Positions 52,386 through 60,068 of a DNA stretch of 64,000 nt are shown here, one piece after another. A model generated the notes under the pieces. That model searched no databases, was not told the origin of the DNA, and saw nothing but the letters and a program-made list of their open reading frames with translations. Source of the DNA: Anaerobaca sp035448545 (GTDB lineage: Bacteria > Planctomycetota > Phycisphaerae > Sedimentisphaerales > Anaerobacaceae); the NCBI GenBank assembly GCA_035448545.1, contig DAOTJE010000007.1, positions 1 through 64,000 on the forward strand, in the 5' to 3' direction. Position numbers and translations under genes: made by a program. Each line of letters begins with the position of its first letter. Within the stretch, counting starts at the first letter, position 1.

Positions 52386-53078
52386 TTACCTGCCTGCGGC
52401 CCGCAGTTCATCAATGATCTGGACGCCTGCCGACGTGCCGATCCGCTCGGCGCCGGCTTCGACCATGGCCAGGGCCTGCTGGGCCGTCCGGATACCCCCG
52501 GAGGCCTTGATCTTGTACCGCTGCGAGGTTTCTCGTATCAGCCGGATGTCCTCGACGGTCGCGCCGCCGGCCGGATGCAGCCCCGTGCTGGTCTTGACGA
52601 AATCCGCGCCGACCTGCTCGGCAACGCGGCAGGCCAGGACCTTCTGTTCGGTCGTCAGTGCTGCCGACTCGATGATGACCTTGAGCAAGACCGGCGGCCT
52701 CATGGAATGACAGACATTCCATACCGCCAGCAACTGCTTCATCAGGTAGTGCGCGTCCGGCTCGATGATGGCTGCCAGGTCCGCAACGACGTCGATCTCG
52801 TCGGCGCCGTTGTGGATCGCCTCCTTTGTCTGGGTCACCTTGGTCTTGGTGGTGTCGGCGCCGAGGGGAAACCCCACTACTGACACGACGTGGACCCTGC
52901 TGCCGTGCAACCTCTCGGCCGCCGTCGAGACCCACCGTCCGTTGACGCAGACAGAACCGAAGCCGTAGGTTTGCGCCTGCTCACACAGACGCAGAATCTG
53001 CTCTCGCGTCGCCTCCGCCTTCAGCAGCGTGTGGTCGATCCGCCGGGCCATTTCTTCGCTTGAGATGCTGTGTTGCAT
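52386..53078 (-). CDS. deoC: Deoxyribose-phosphate aldolase
   Basis: A 230-residue class I aldolase that splits 2-deoxyribose-5-phosphate into acetaldehyde and glyceraldehyde-3-phosphate, completing deoxynucleoside breakdown. The N-terminal IDHTLLKAEATREQI, the Schiff-base lysine in LLKVIIESAAL, the second lysine in ADFVKTSTGL and GIRTAQQALAMVEAGAERIGTS are all present. Length is normal. MQHSISSEEM (53078) was chosen as the start because it leaves the usual short lead before IDHTLL; an ATG at 53105 is also in frame and neither has a strong ribosome site. It is 151 bases downstream of the P-loop/NDT-like gene, which suggests shared nucleoside metabolism. Confidence 0.95.
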   Translation of the reverse strand: MQHSISSEEMARRIDHTLLKAEATREQILRLCEQAQTYGFGSVCVNGRWVSTAAERLHGSRVHVVSVVGFPLGADTTKTKVTQTKEAIHNGADEIDVVADLAAIIEPDAHYLMKQLLAVWNVCHSMRPPVLLKVIIESAALTTEQKVLACRVAEQVGADFVKTSTGLHPAGGATVEDIRLIRETSQRYKIKASGGIRTAQQALAMVEAGAERIGTSAGVQIIDELRAAGR

Positions 53079-53229
53079 CGATGTCGTTTGCGAATCCCCA
53101 AGCATGGTCTTCACGTCCGAACAGAATTCAGTATGGTTTCGCCCCACGCCGAGAACCCATGTTAGGTCCCGCCCGGCCGATCTGCAAGCGTCCGCTGGGA
53201 TTGCAGGGGGCGCCGGCTATCCCAAGGAA

Positions 53230-54327
53230 CTATGACGCCGTGTCTGGCCCCGGCGGATAGCGTTTTTCGAAAAAGGCGATGGCTTCGGCGAGGCTTCGGA
53301 AGACGGCGTTAGCGGTCTGGGTGACGAAAACAGAGGGGTGCTGTCGGGCGGTCCAGACGACGTAGACTTCCTTGGCGGCCTCGTGGGCGTGCTGGAGTTC
53401 GCGTTCGACGCCGCTGGAGATGGCGGCGCGGCCGTCGGGCAAGGCCGGAATGAAGCTGACGATCATATCGGCCTGGTCGATCAGCAGGAAATCGCGGGCG
53501 TAGATCTGGCTGTTGATGTCCCGCTCGATCTGGATAACCTCCGCGGCGTTGAGCCGGATCGACCGGCCCGAGACCTCCACGTCCACGTAGTCCTGCCCGG
53601 CCTGCCTGGCCCGCTGCGCCCGCATCGGCAGATAGGCCTCTTCGAGATCGCCCGGGTCGAAGCACTTGAAATGCTGTTTCATCTGAGAACGGAAGCGGTG
53701 AATCTCTGCCAGCACGGTCTCCATCTCCGCCACCGCCGTCATCGGGAAGCTCAGATACGCCTTTCTGACGTTTTCTTCGAAGGCCAGCCGATAGAACGTC
53801 TCGGCGGTGTCTTCCTCGACGCCGCGAGCCAGGCAGTAGAAGGGGATCGTCTCGTCGATGCCTTTGCAGAGCATTTCCGTGCTGATGATCTCCTCTTCGC
53901 GCCAGACGATCAGATCCTTGAGGCTGTGCTCGACGGAGCGGTGCTCCAGGAGTCGCTGGTGCATGGTTGTGACGCCGTCGATAAGGCAGACGTACATGTC
54001 GGCGTCGAGCTGTCGCATCTGATCGAAATCGACGGCCGGAAAAAGCCCGTGACGCCAGCGAAATGTCGCGTGGGTATTGACGATGAGATGGGGGGCTTGC
54101 CGGGCCTTGGCGATGATGTCCTTGAACACGCTGCGACGCAGCGAGTGCAGCCGCTTGAGGGAAATGTCGAGAATCTTGCCCGGCGGGATATCGGGAGCCT
54201 CGGCGTACATCATATCGCCGACGTTGCAGAGCAGCACTTCTTTGCCGTTCCTGGCCGCAATACGACAGACCTTCTCCAGGTAGCTCTTCTTGTCAAGGCC
54301 CACCATTCCTGTGACGACAACGATCAT
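53230..54327 (-). CDS. Fusion of adenylate-kinase-like P-loop domain and nucleoside-deoxyribosyltransferase-like domain
   Basis: A 365-residue soluble protein with two domains. Residues 1-185 look like an archaeal-type adenylate-kinase P-loop fold: the P-loop is GMVGLDKKS (7-15), in which Asp and Lys replace the usual Gly and Ser/Thr around the key Lys13; HATFRWRHG (86-94) and VWREEEI follow. Residues 189-350 look like a nucleoside 2-deoxyribosyltransferase-like Rossmann domain: AYLSFPMT (190-197) as first strand, LIDQADMIV (282-290) and SSGVERELQHA (304-314), where E308/E310 occupy the region of the catalytic Glu. Both assignments are by pattern only. It sits between prfA (52 bases away) and deoC, consistent with deoxynucleotide salvage or repair. 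I know no characterised protein with this architecture. Confidence 0.6.
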   Translation of the reverse strand: MIVVVTGMVGLDKKSYLEKVCRIAARNGKEVLLCNVGDMMYAEAPDIPPGKILDISLKRLHSLRRSVFKDIIAKARQAPHLIVNTHATFRWRHGLFPAVDFDQMRQLDADMYVCLIDGVTTMHQRLLEHRSVEHSLKDLIVWREEEIISTEMLCKGIDETIPFYCLARGVEEDTAETFYRLAFEENVRKAYLSFPMTAVAEMETVLAEIHRFRSQMKQHFKCFDPGDLEEAYLPMRAQRARQAGQDYVDVEVSGRSIRLNAAEVIQIERDINSQIYARDFLLIDQADMIVSFIPALPDGRAAISSGVERELQHAHEAAKEVYVVWTARQHPSVFVTQTANAVFRSLAEAIAFFEKRYPPGPDTAS

Positions 54328-54379
54328 ACGCTTCCGCTGGATGCCCTCGCACAGCCATCACCGACGGCCGCGCCGGTGC

Positions 54380-55468
54380 TCAAAGGTTCTTCAATCGCTG
54401 CTGCCGATCGTATTCCCGGATCGCGGCGATCAGTTCTCCCATGTCGCCGGAGAGAATCCGATCCAGACTATACAGAGACAGGTTGATGCGATGGTCCGTC
54501 ACGCGATTCTGCGGGAAGTTGTACGTCCGAATCTTGGAGGACCGGTCGCCCGATCCGATCATGGTCCTGCGCTGGGAGTCCCGTTCGGCGCGACGCTGGC
54601 TCTCATACAGATCGTACAGGCGACTGCGCAGGAGCCGCCACGCTTTGGCCCGATTCTTGTGCTGGCTCTTCTCTTCCTGCATGCTGACTGTGATGCCGGT
54701 GGGGATGTGCTCGAGCTTGATGGCGCTGCTGACCTTGTTGACGTTCTGTCCGCCGGGACCGCTGGACCGGCACACGTGCTCGATCACGTCGTCCGGATTG
54801 ATCTGAACGTCCACCTCTTCAGGCTCGGGCAGGACCGCCACGGTGGCGGCCGAGGTGTGGATGCGCCCCTGGGATTCCGTCTCGGGGACCCGCTGGACCC
54901 GGTGACCGCCGCCCTCGTACCCGAGTTCCGCCCACACACCTTCGCCTTTGACACTGAAGATGACCTCTCGAAACCCGCCCATCTCCGAAGGGCTGAAGTC
55001 AAGTTGCTCGACCTTCCAGCGACGGCTCTCCGCATACCGGGTGTACATGCCGTAGAGGTCTCTGGCAAACAACGCCGCCTCCTCGCCCCCCGTCCCGGCA
55101 CGAATCTCCATGATGACGGCGTCGATATGGAGGTCGTCGGCCATAACGAGAGTATTCTGCATTTCTTCGAGCAACTGCTCTTTCCTTGCGGTCAGTTGCT
55201 TGATTTCCTCCTGTGCCATCTCCTTGAGGTCAGGGTCGGCTGTCGGATCCTGGAGCATCTGGGCGAGTTCCTCCGCGTCGGTCGCTGCCTTCAGATACTC
55301 GCGGTACTTCGTCACCATGGAGCGGATTTTCCCCTGCTCCTTGGACAGCGTCACCAGGCGCGTCGGGTCCTTGACCACCGCCGGATCGGAGATCTGCTCC
55401 TCGATCTGGCGGTACCGCGCGTCGATCTGCTCGAGTTTTGCCAGGACGGCATTCTGTATTTCGCTCAT
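54380..55468 (-). CDS. prfA: Peptide chain release factor 1
   Basis: A 362-residue release factor that terminates translation at UAA and UAG. The peptidyl-hydrolysis motif GGQ is at residues 239-241 and the codon-recognition loop is P-E-T (195-197) in VQRVPETESQGRIHTS, the PxT form of RF1 rather than the SPF of RF2. Length and the N-terminal coiled region are normal. The ATG at 55468 is preferred; a GTG three codons upstream is possible. It follows rpmE, the classical neighbour of prfA. The usual prmC (methyltransferase for the GGQ glutamine) is not next to it and must be elsewhere. Confidence 0.97.
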   Translation of the reverse strand: MSEIQNAVLAKLEQIDARYRQIEEQISDPAVVKDPTRLVTLSKEQGKIRSMVTKYREYLKAATDAEELAQMLQDPTADPDLKEMAQEEIKQLTARKEQLLEEMQNTLVMADDLHIDAVIMEIRAGTGGEEAALFARDLYGMYTRYAESRRWKVEQLDFSPSEMGGFREVIFSVKGEGVWAELGYEGGGHRVQRVPETESQGRIHTSAATVAVLPEPEEVDVQINPDDVIEHVCRSSGPGGQNVNKVSSAIKLEHIPTGITVSMQEEKSQHKNRAKAWRLLRSRLYDLYESQRRAERDSQRRTMIGSGDRSSKIRTYNFPQNRVTDHRINLSLYSLDRILSGDMGELIAAIREYDRQQRLKNL

Positions 55469-55601
55469 CGGTCCCACGGATCAGGAGATGAACTCGGTCT
55501 CAGACGGGCCCGCAACCGGCGCGCGCACACCGCGCCGCCATCGCGAGAAGCTCCGCCCTCCGGTTGGACAGCCGGAGCTTGTACGCAGACGGTGCATCCA
55601 G

Positions 55602-55835
55602 CTACGACTGCTGCGTCTTGGGGGTCTTTTTGATGTACGACGTTCCGTACTTTTTCTGGAATCGCTCGATCCGGCCGGCGGTGTCGACGAATTTCTGCTT
55701 GCCGGTATAGAACGGATGGCACATCGAGCAGATTTCCGCATGAATCTCCTTCGACGTACTGCGCGTCTCGAAGGTAGCTCCACAGCCGCAGTGAACGACA
55801 ACCTTGTGGTATTCCGGATGTATGTCTTTCTTCAT
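55602..55835 (-). CDS. rpmE: Ribosomal protein bL31, zinc-binding form
   Basis: A 77-residue large-subunit ribosomal protein. MKKDIHPEYH opens the protein, and C16, C18, C36 and C39 form the zinc site of the C+ form; CHPFYTGKQKFVDTAGR is the conserved core. Start at 55835 with GGGAG upstream; the longer frame to 55880 lacks similarity. It leads the rpmE-prfA run and has a clear promoter about 33 bases upstream. Having the C+ form suggests that a zinc-free paralogue for zinc limitation may exist elsewhere. Confidence 0.97.
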   Translation of the reverse strand: MKKDIHPEYHKVVVHCGCGATFETRSTSKEIHAEICSMCHPFYTGKQKFVDTAGRIERFQKKYGTSYIKKTPKTQQS

Positions 55836-55867
55836 AAAGGCACTCCCGAACAGGCTCAAAACCCTGC

Positions 55868-55895
55868 ATTTTATCAGCAAACCCGCTCATTTCAA
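55868..55895 (-). promoter_or_regulatory. Sigma-70 promoter of rpmE-prfA
   Basis: On the minus strand TTGAAA (complement of 55890-55895) and TAAAAT (complement of 55868-55873) are spaced by 16 bases, 33 bases before the rpmE ATG. Both hexamers match the consensus at five of six positions. It is divergent from the promoter at 55943. Confidence 0.68.
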
Positions 55896-55942
55896 TAGAA
55901 ATTTTCCAACGATCGGGGCCATGTGCCGATATCTTCAAAGAC

Positions 55943-55971
55943 TTGTATGGCGAATCCAGGAGGGCTACAAT
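55943..55971 (+). promoter_or_regulatory. Sigma-70 promoter of the DUF1573 gene
   Basis: TTGTAT (55943-55948) and TACAAT (55966-55971) with a 17-base spacer lie 50 bases upstream of the DUF1573 ATG. The -10 matches at five of six positions and the -35 at four. The transcript start is predicted near 55978. Confidence 0.6.
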
Positions 55972-56020
55972 GCCGGGAGCAGGGAAACTTGAACGTTCAG
56001 AAGATTTGGGAGTAGACGAT

Positions 56021-57178
56021 ATGGCCGAGAATCCCAGGATCGAGAGCATGGCTACCCAGCGGAAGAGAGCGTACTTGCTGCACCTGACAGGGTTGGCGCT
56101 GGCATGCAGCGCAGTGCTGGCCTGCCAGTCGGGTTGCCGAGAAGAGGCGTCGGGGGCCAAGGCCCCGGCCACGGAGACGCCTGTCAAGGTCACCGCCGTG
56201 GTCCCCACCTCGGGGCAGACAGAGGCGCAAGCCGGAGAACCGGCGGTGCAGGTGCCCCAGACTCAGATGCCCAACGTGCCGAGGATTGTGATGGAGTCAG
56301 TCGAGCACGATTTTGGCGAAATTGGTCCGGAGACGTCTCACAAGGCCCAGTTCCGGTTCACCAACAAAGGTACGGCTCCGCTGAAAATCACGTTGGTCAG
56401 GAGCTGCTGCGGGGTTGTGACCAAGGGGGTACAAGCCGGTCAGGTGTATGCTCCGGGCGAAAGCGGTGTGCTCGAAGTCGATTACCGGGCCGGCTCGCAA
56501 CCGGGCTCGATGCGGCGAAGTCTCTACATTCAGTCAGACGATCCTGTCCAGAGCGTGGTCACGCTGACCATCAAGGCGACGATCGCCGTCCGTGTGCGGT
56601 GCGAACCCTCGAGTTTGAAGCTTTTTCTGCGCCAGGACAATGCCGGGGCCGGCAACATCACGCTGACCAGTCTCGACGGAAGACCTTTCGCAATCAAGGG
56701 GTTCCGGGCCACCGGCAATGCGATCCGTGCCGATTTCGATCCGACGGTCGAGGCGACGGAATTCGTCCTGAGGCCGATTGCCGACACGGAGAGGCTCGAA
56801 CACAACCTCCGGGGGCAGATCAGCATCGATCTAACGCATCCGGAATGCCGGAACGTGCGCGTCCTGTACGACGTTCTGCCGGAGTTCACGATCAACCCGG
56901 AGAACATCATGCTGTTCAATCTCAAGGCCGAACAGCCTGTGGAGCGGGAGATCTGGATACTGAGCAACTATCAGGAGGACTTTGAGGTCGAATCTGTCTC
57001 CTCTCAGAAGGGTATTGTCGCACTCCTGGACAAGACGAAAGTCCAGAATCGCTACCAACTGAAGCTCCGGATCACCCCTCCGGCGGCAGAAGGCGAACGC
57101 GCCGTCCTTACCGACGTAATCGAGGTGAAGATCAAGGACGGCCAAACGCTGTCCATCCCGTGCCGCGGCTTCTATTGA
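56021..57178 (+). CDS. DUF1573 lipoprotein
   Basis: A 385-residue exported protein. The start at 56021 has GGGAG eight bases upstream. A signal peptide ends at a possible lipobox, SAVLAC (about residues 31-36), so it may be lipid-anchored. The DUF1573 domain (about 95-200) shows the hallmark SVEHDFGEIGPETSHKAQFRFTN (given here in parts: EHDFGEIG, then FRFTNKGTAPLKI) and RSCCGVV; it is an immunoglobulin-like fold common in Bacteroidota and Planctomycetota. Two more beta-sandwich stretches follow. The role of DUF1573 is unknown. It is followed 14 bases later by the tetraheme cytochrome gene, with the GAGGAAAG ribosome site at its stop codon, so both are probably made together. Confidence 0.85.
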   Translation: MAENPRIESMATQRKRAYLLHLTGLALACSAVLACQSGCREEASGAKAPATETPVKVTAVVPTSGQTEAQAGEPAVQVPQTQMPNVPRIVMESVEHDFGEIGPETSHKAQFRFTNKGTAPLKITLVRSCCGVVTKGVQAGQVYAPGESGVLEVDYRAGSQPGSMRRSLYIQSDDPVQSVVTLTIKATIAVRVRCEPSSLKLFLRQDNAGAGNITLTSLDGRPFAIKGFRATGNAIRADFDPTVEATEFVLRPIADTERLEHNLRGQISIDLTHPECRNVRVLYDVLPEFTINPENIMLFNLKAEQPVEREIWILSNYQEDFEVESVSSQKGIVALLDKTKVQNRYQLKLRITPPAAEGERAVLTDVIEVKIKDGQTLSIPCRGFY

Positions 57179-57192
57179 GGAAAGCGATTGCA

Positions 57193-58563
57193 GTGGTGAC
57201 CCGGGAGGCATCAATCCGCCGGCAGAACGCGTCAGTCGGCCGGCGCGCGAGCATAACATACGTCCTGATAGGTGTTTGTGTGCTTGCCGGCGGCCTTTCC
57301 TGCCCGGAAGAGCCTGTCAGGCTGGCCGTATCCGAGGATACGGACAACGCAGGCGAGGTCTCGGTTTTCTTCACGGGCAGCGAACTTGGCGCCCTGAAGC
57401 CCTGTGGTTGCTCGGGCGGCCAACTGGGCGGACTGTCGAAAAGGACGGTTGTCTTCGACCGAGTGCCCGCCGGCAGCAGGGCCATCGTGGACACGGGGAC
57501 CCTTGTCGCCGGAACAGGCGAGCAGGACCTGATCAAGTTTCGGATCCTCTTCGAGGCTTTCCGCCTGCTGGGTTACGATCTTGTCCACCTGACTGACGAG
57601 GACGCTCGAATTGCCCAAAGCCTGGGTCTGGAGGCTGCCGGCGGCGGTTCTTTCTGCGTCATCGGTGCTCCCTGGGGGCCGGGTCAAGGCGACCGGTCCC
57701 GCACGTTCGCAAAACGTCTTGCCGGGCGGGGTCGCGAGGTCACCGTCCGCTTCGCCTCACTGGACGCCCGGACAGACCAGCCGGAGGCTGCCGCCGAAGC
57801 TTTTGGTCCCCAAGCTGGCGGATACTGCGTCGACATCCTGATCCTGCGCAATACCGACATTGATTCCCGCCCGGTCTGGGCCGAATTGCCCGATGCCGAC
57901 TGCATCGTGTGGCCCTCGGATTCAGACGAGCCGCAGGTCCTCAGCGAACCGGGGCAGCGGCCGCTGGTTTTCACCGTGGGTCGGTTCGGACGCCATATCA
58001 GCCGGCTGAGGGTGGATTTCCCAGGTCCAGACGCCGAGCCGACTCTGTCATTGGAAGACATCCCGGTCGAAGAGACCCTGCCTGAGAACGACAGTCTCGC
58101 AAGACTGTATCGCCAGTACCAGCAAATCGTCAGCCAGAGCGATCTGCTGGAGGAATACCCCCGGGTTCCTTTACCGGGGCAGTTGCGGTATGTCGGCTCC
58201 GAACAGTGCCGCTGGTGCCATGTGGTCGAGCATGCCGAATGGAGCCCGAACCCCCATGCGGATGCGTTCTCCACGCTCGTGAAGGTCGGGTCCGACCGTG
58301 ATCCGGAGTGCGTGATCTGCCACGTTGTGGGCATGGACCGCGAAACCGGCTATATCAACGAGAAGAGAACGCCTCATCTGAAGGACGTGGGCTGTGAGAG
58401 CTGCCATGGACCGGGCTCCGAACACATTCGCAGCAACGGCCGACTGCCGACGACCGAGCCGAAGATGACCTGCCTGGACTGCCATACGCCCGAACACAGC
58501 AGCGGATATGCCGGCCACGAAGATGAGTTTCGGGAGAAAATCAAGCATTGGTGGGAACCATAG
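57193..58563 (+). CDS. Tetraheme cytochrome c fused to a decayed metallophosphoesterase-like domain
   Basis: A 456-residue exported protein (hydrophobic signal about residues 15-36). Residues 45-290 resemble the 5'-nucleotidase/metallophosphoesterase fold: FFTGSELGALKPCGCSGGQ, GLSKRTVVFD and VDTGTLV parallel strand motifs of that family, but the metal-binding Asp/His residues are not visible (for example GT stands where GD is expected), so catalysis is doubtful. The C-terminal part is a cytochrome c554-like domain with four CxxCH heme sites at C339, C373, C401 and C427. The GTG at 57193 is chosen because GAGGAAAG precedes it; a GTG at 57160 is possible. A periplasmic electron-transfer role is likely; its partners are unknown. 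Confidence 0.8.
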   Translation: MVTREASIRRQNASVGRRASITYVLIGVCVLAGGLSCPEEPVRLAVSEDTDNAGEVSVFFTGSELGALKPCGCSGGQLGGLSKRTVVFDRVPAGSRAIVDTGTLVAGTGEQDLIKFRILFEAFRLLGYDLVHLTDEDARIAQSLGLEAAGGGSFCVIGAPWGPGQGDRSRTFAKRLAGRGREVTVRFASLDARTDQPEAAAEAFGPQAGGYCVDILILRNTDIDSRPVWAELPDADCIVWPSDSDEPQVLSEPGQRPLVFTVGRFGRHISRLRVDFPGPDAEPTLSLEDIPVEETLPENDSLARLYRQYQQIVSQSDLLEEYPRVPLPGQLRYVGSEQCRWCHVVEHAEWSPNPHADAFSTLVKVGSDRDPECVICHVVGMDRETGYINEKRTPHLKDVGCESCHGPGSEHIRSNGRLPTTEPKMTCLDCHTPEHSSGYAGHEDEFREKIKHWWEP

Positions 58564-58605
58564 ACCCCTTTCGCTGTCCAATCACTAAAGAAGATAGGGT
58601 GGCCT

Positions 58606-59586
58606 ATGGTCAGTACGTTGCGCATAACGTCGGTGGTGGTGATCTTCCTGGCAGCGGTGGTCGTGGGGCTGGTCGCCGGGCCGAGCTCTCTGATTCCGAA
58701 CCTGTTGGCGGGCTTCGCCTTACGGAGTGATCCGGAGATCGAGCGCATCCTGAACGAGCCGAGTGTGGTCGAACTGTATATCAAGAAGCACGGCAATACC
58801 CGCGTCGGCGATCAGGATACCACCTCCCCGCTGGTCAAGCAGGCCGAAGCCTTCAAGAACATCATCGATCCGCCTCCAGCGCCCCCCTCGGCCAATTCCG
58901 GGGGTAAACCGTCCTCCGTGGCCTCCCGGACGGGCAAACCCGTGGTCAAGCCTGTGGTCTCGTCGGCGCAGTTCGACTTGGTCGGGACCACGGTGAGCGG
59001 GGACTACAGCTTTGCCTATATCCGTCTGCCGGACAAGACCTATCGGTGGGCTCGAAAGGGCGACGTGATCGGCCATCTGACCATCAAGGAGATCCACAAC
59101 GGATCGATCATCTGTTCGGACGGTCGCGCCGACATCCCGATGGTTACGGAACCCGTTCCGGACACGGCCAGTCTCCTCGAAGTGGCAGGCCCGTCTGTCG
59201 TGCCGACCGACTCTCATGTCGCCCCTCCCGGGCCGACCGCCGGCCGGATTACCGGCCAGCCGGTGGCACGCCCATGGGGCTCTGTTGAGCCGGCCACCCC
59301 TGGCCGCGGCGAGGTGGACGGGCAGGAGCGGGAAGAAGCACTGGATCTCATCAGGCAGATGCGAGAACTGCGGCAGGGCGATGCTGCCGCAACGGACGTC
59401 AATCTGTCGCCGGAAGAGGCCAACCGGCTGATTGCCGAATTGAAGTCGTCGCGTGTCAGCCCGGAGGAAGCTGAAAAAGTCGAGGACTTGGGAAGAGAAC
59501 TGAATGAATCCGCGGAACCTTCCCCGGCCGATAAGCTCCGCGACATGCGGCGAAAACTCACTATTCCGCGCACCATCCGAAAATAG
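58606..59586 (+). CDS. GspC-like type II secretion protein (tentative)
   Basis: A 326-residue protein with one N-terminal membrane segment (about residues 5-25) and a periplasmic remainder. Residues 125-185 (FDLVGTTVSGDYSFAYI, WARKGDVIGHLTIKEI, GSIICSDGRADIPMV) look like the small beta-barrel HR domain of GspC/PilP, which links the inner-membrane platform to the secretin. A Pro-rich linker and a charged helical C-terminus follow. GspD and GspE genes come next on the same strand, which supports the call. Similarity is by pattern only; a planctomycete-specific GspC equivalent is the best guess. The start at 58606 has a weak AAGATAGGG site. Confidence 0.6.
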   Translation: MVSTLRITSVVVIFLAAVVVGLVAGPSSLIPNLLAGFALRSDPEIERILNEPSVVELYIKKHGNTRVGDQDTTSPLVKQAEAFKNIIDPPPAPPSANSGGKPSSVASRTGKPVVKPVVSSAQFDLVGTTVSGDYSFAYIRLPDKTYRWARKGDVIGHLTIKEIHNGSIICSDGRADIPMVTEPVPDTASLLEVAGPSVVPTDSHVAPPGPTAGRITGQPVARPWGSVEPATPGRGEVDGQEREEALDLIRQMRELRQGDAAATDVNLSPEEANRLIAELKSSRVSPEEAEKVEDLGRELNESAEPSPADKLRDMRRKLTIPRTIRK

Positions 59587-59706
59587 TCTTCTCGGTCCTT
59601 GCCGACCGGCATCCATGCTGCCTGCACCATACCTTGGCTCACCCGAGCGCACTGTGGCCGGAATTGCCTGCGACCCGCGTCTATGCATATCCTCCGCCGC
59701 CTTATT
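59587..59706. other. Start of the 478-base non-coding stretch between gspC-like gene and gspD
   Basis: Nothing recognisable lies in the first 120 bases after the gspC-like stop: no coding character, promoter or RNA gene. The structured elements of this stretch are listed separately at 59707-59746 and 59776-59824. Confidence 0.5.
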
Positions 59707-59746
59707 ATCGGATGTGACAGGTAGGATTATTCCTGTCGAATCCGAT
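59707..59746 (+). terminator. Hairpin with 13 paired bases, probable terminator of the gspC-like unit
   Basis: ATCGGAT (59707-59713) pairs with ATCCGAT (59740-59746), and GACAGG (59716-59721) with CCTGTC (59732-59737), separated by 2-base internal mismatches and a 10-base loop. CATTCCTTTT follows. The long stem plus pyrimidine-rich tail fits an intrinsic terminator, though a cis-acting leader RNA for gspD is an alternative. Confidence 0.55.
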
Positions 59747-59775
59747 CATTCCTTTTCGAAGCCGACCCGGGGTCT

Positions 59776-59824
59776 TTGCCGAGGCCCCGGGCCTCGTCCG
59801 GCAATACTGGCAGGGGGGTTTTTT
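59776..59824 (+). other. Second GC-rich hairpin followed by a T6 run
   Basis: CGAGGCC (59780-59786) and GGCCTCG (59790-59796) form a perfect 7-bp stem with a CCG loop, extended by TTGC/GCAA (59776-59779 and 59801-59804) with a 4-base bulge. Fourteen bases later comes a G6-T6 tract (59813-59824). It may be a second terminator or an attenuator upstream of gspD; no known riboswitch class was recognised. Confidence 0.45.
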
Positions 59825-59882
59825 GTGGGCGAAGCGGGAACTTTCCCCCCTCAGCGATGTCTGAATAGGTATGTGATTCGGT

Positions 59883-60068
59883 GTGTCCAGACCGGTTCGC
59901 CGAGAGGGCGGACCGCGGATCGTTGCACAGCTACAGCCGGAGGTCGCCTGGCTGGACCGGATGGGCGGGTCGAGCGCTGTCGTCTCTGGCTTTCTTGACG
60001 TGGAAGACACCGTTGTCTTTGAAGTAGCATGGAGAAGGGTGACTTTGATGCGGGGTAATGAGCGATGA
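59883..60068 (+). CDS. Possible small protein overlapping the gspD start
   Basis: A 61-residue frame beginning with GTG at 59883 ends with a TGA that overlaps the gspD ATG (ATGA), an arrangement typical of coupled translation. The sequence (for example SGFLDVEDTVVFEVAW) has mixed strand-like character and no recognised family. Its third-position GC looks lower than in gspD and there is no good ribosome site, so it may be chance. Confidence 0.3.
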   Translation: MSRPVRREGGPRIVAQLQPEVAWLDRMGGSSAVVSGFLDVEDTVVFEVAWRRVTLMRGNER

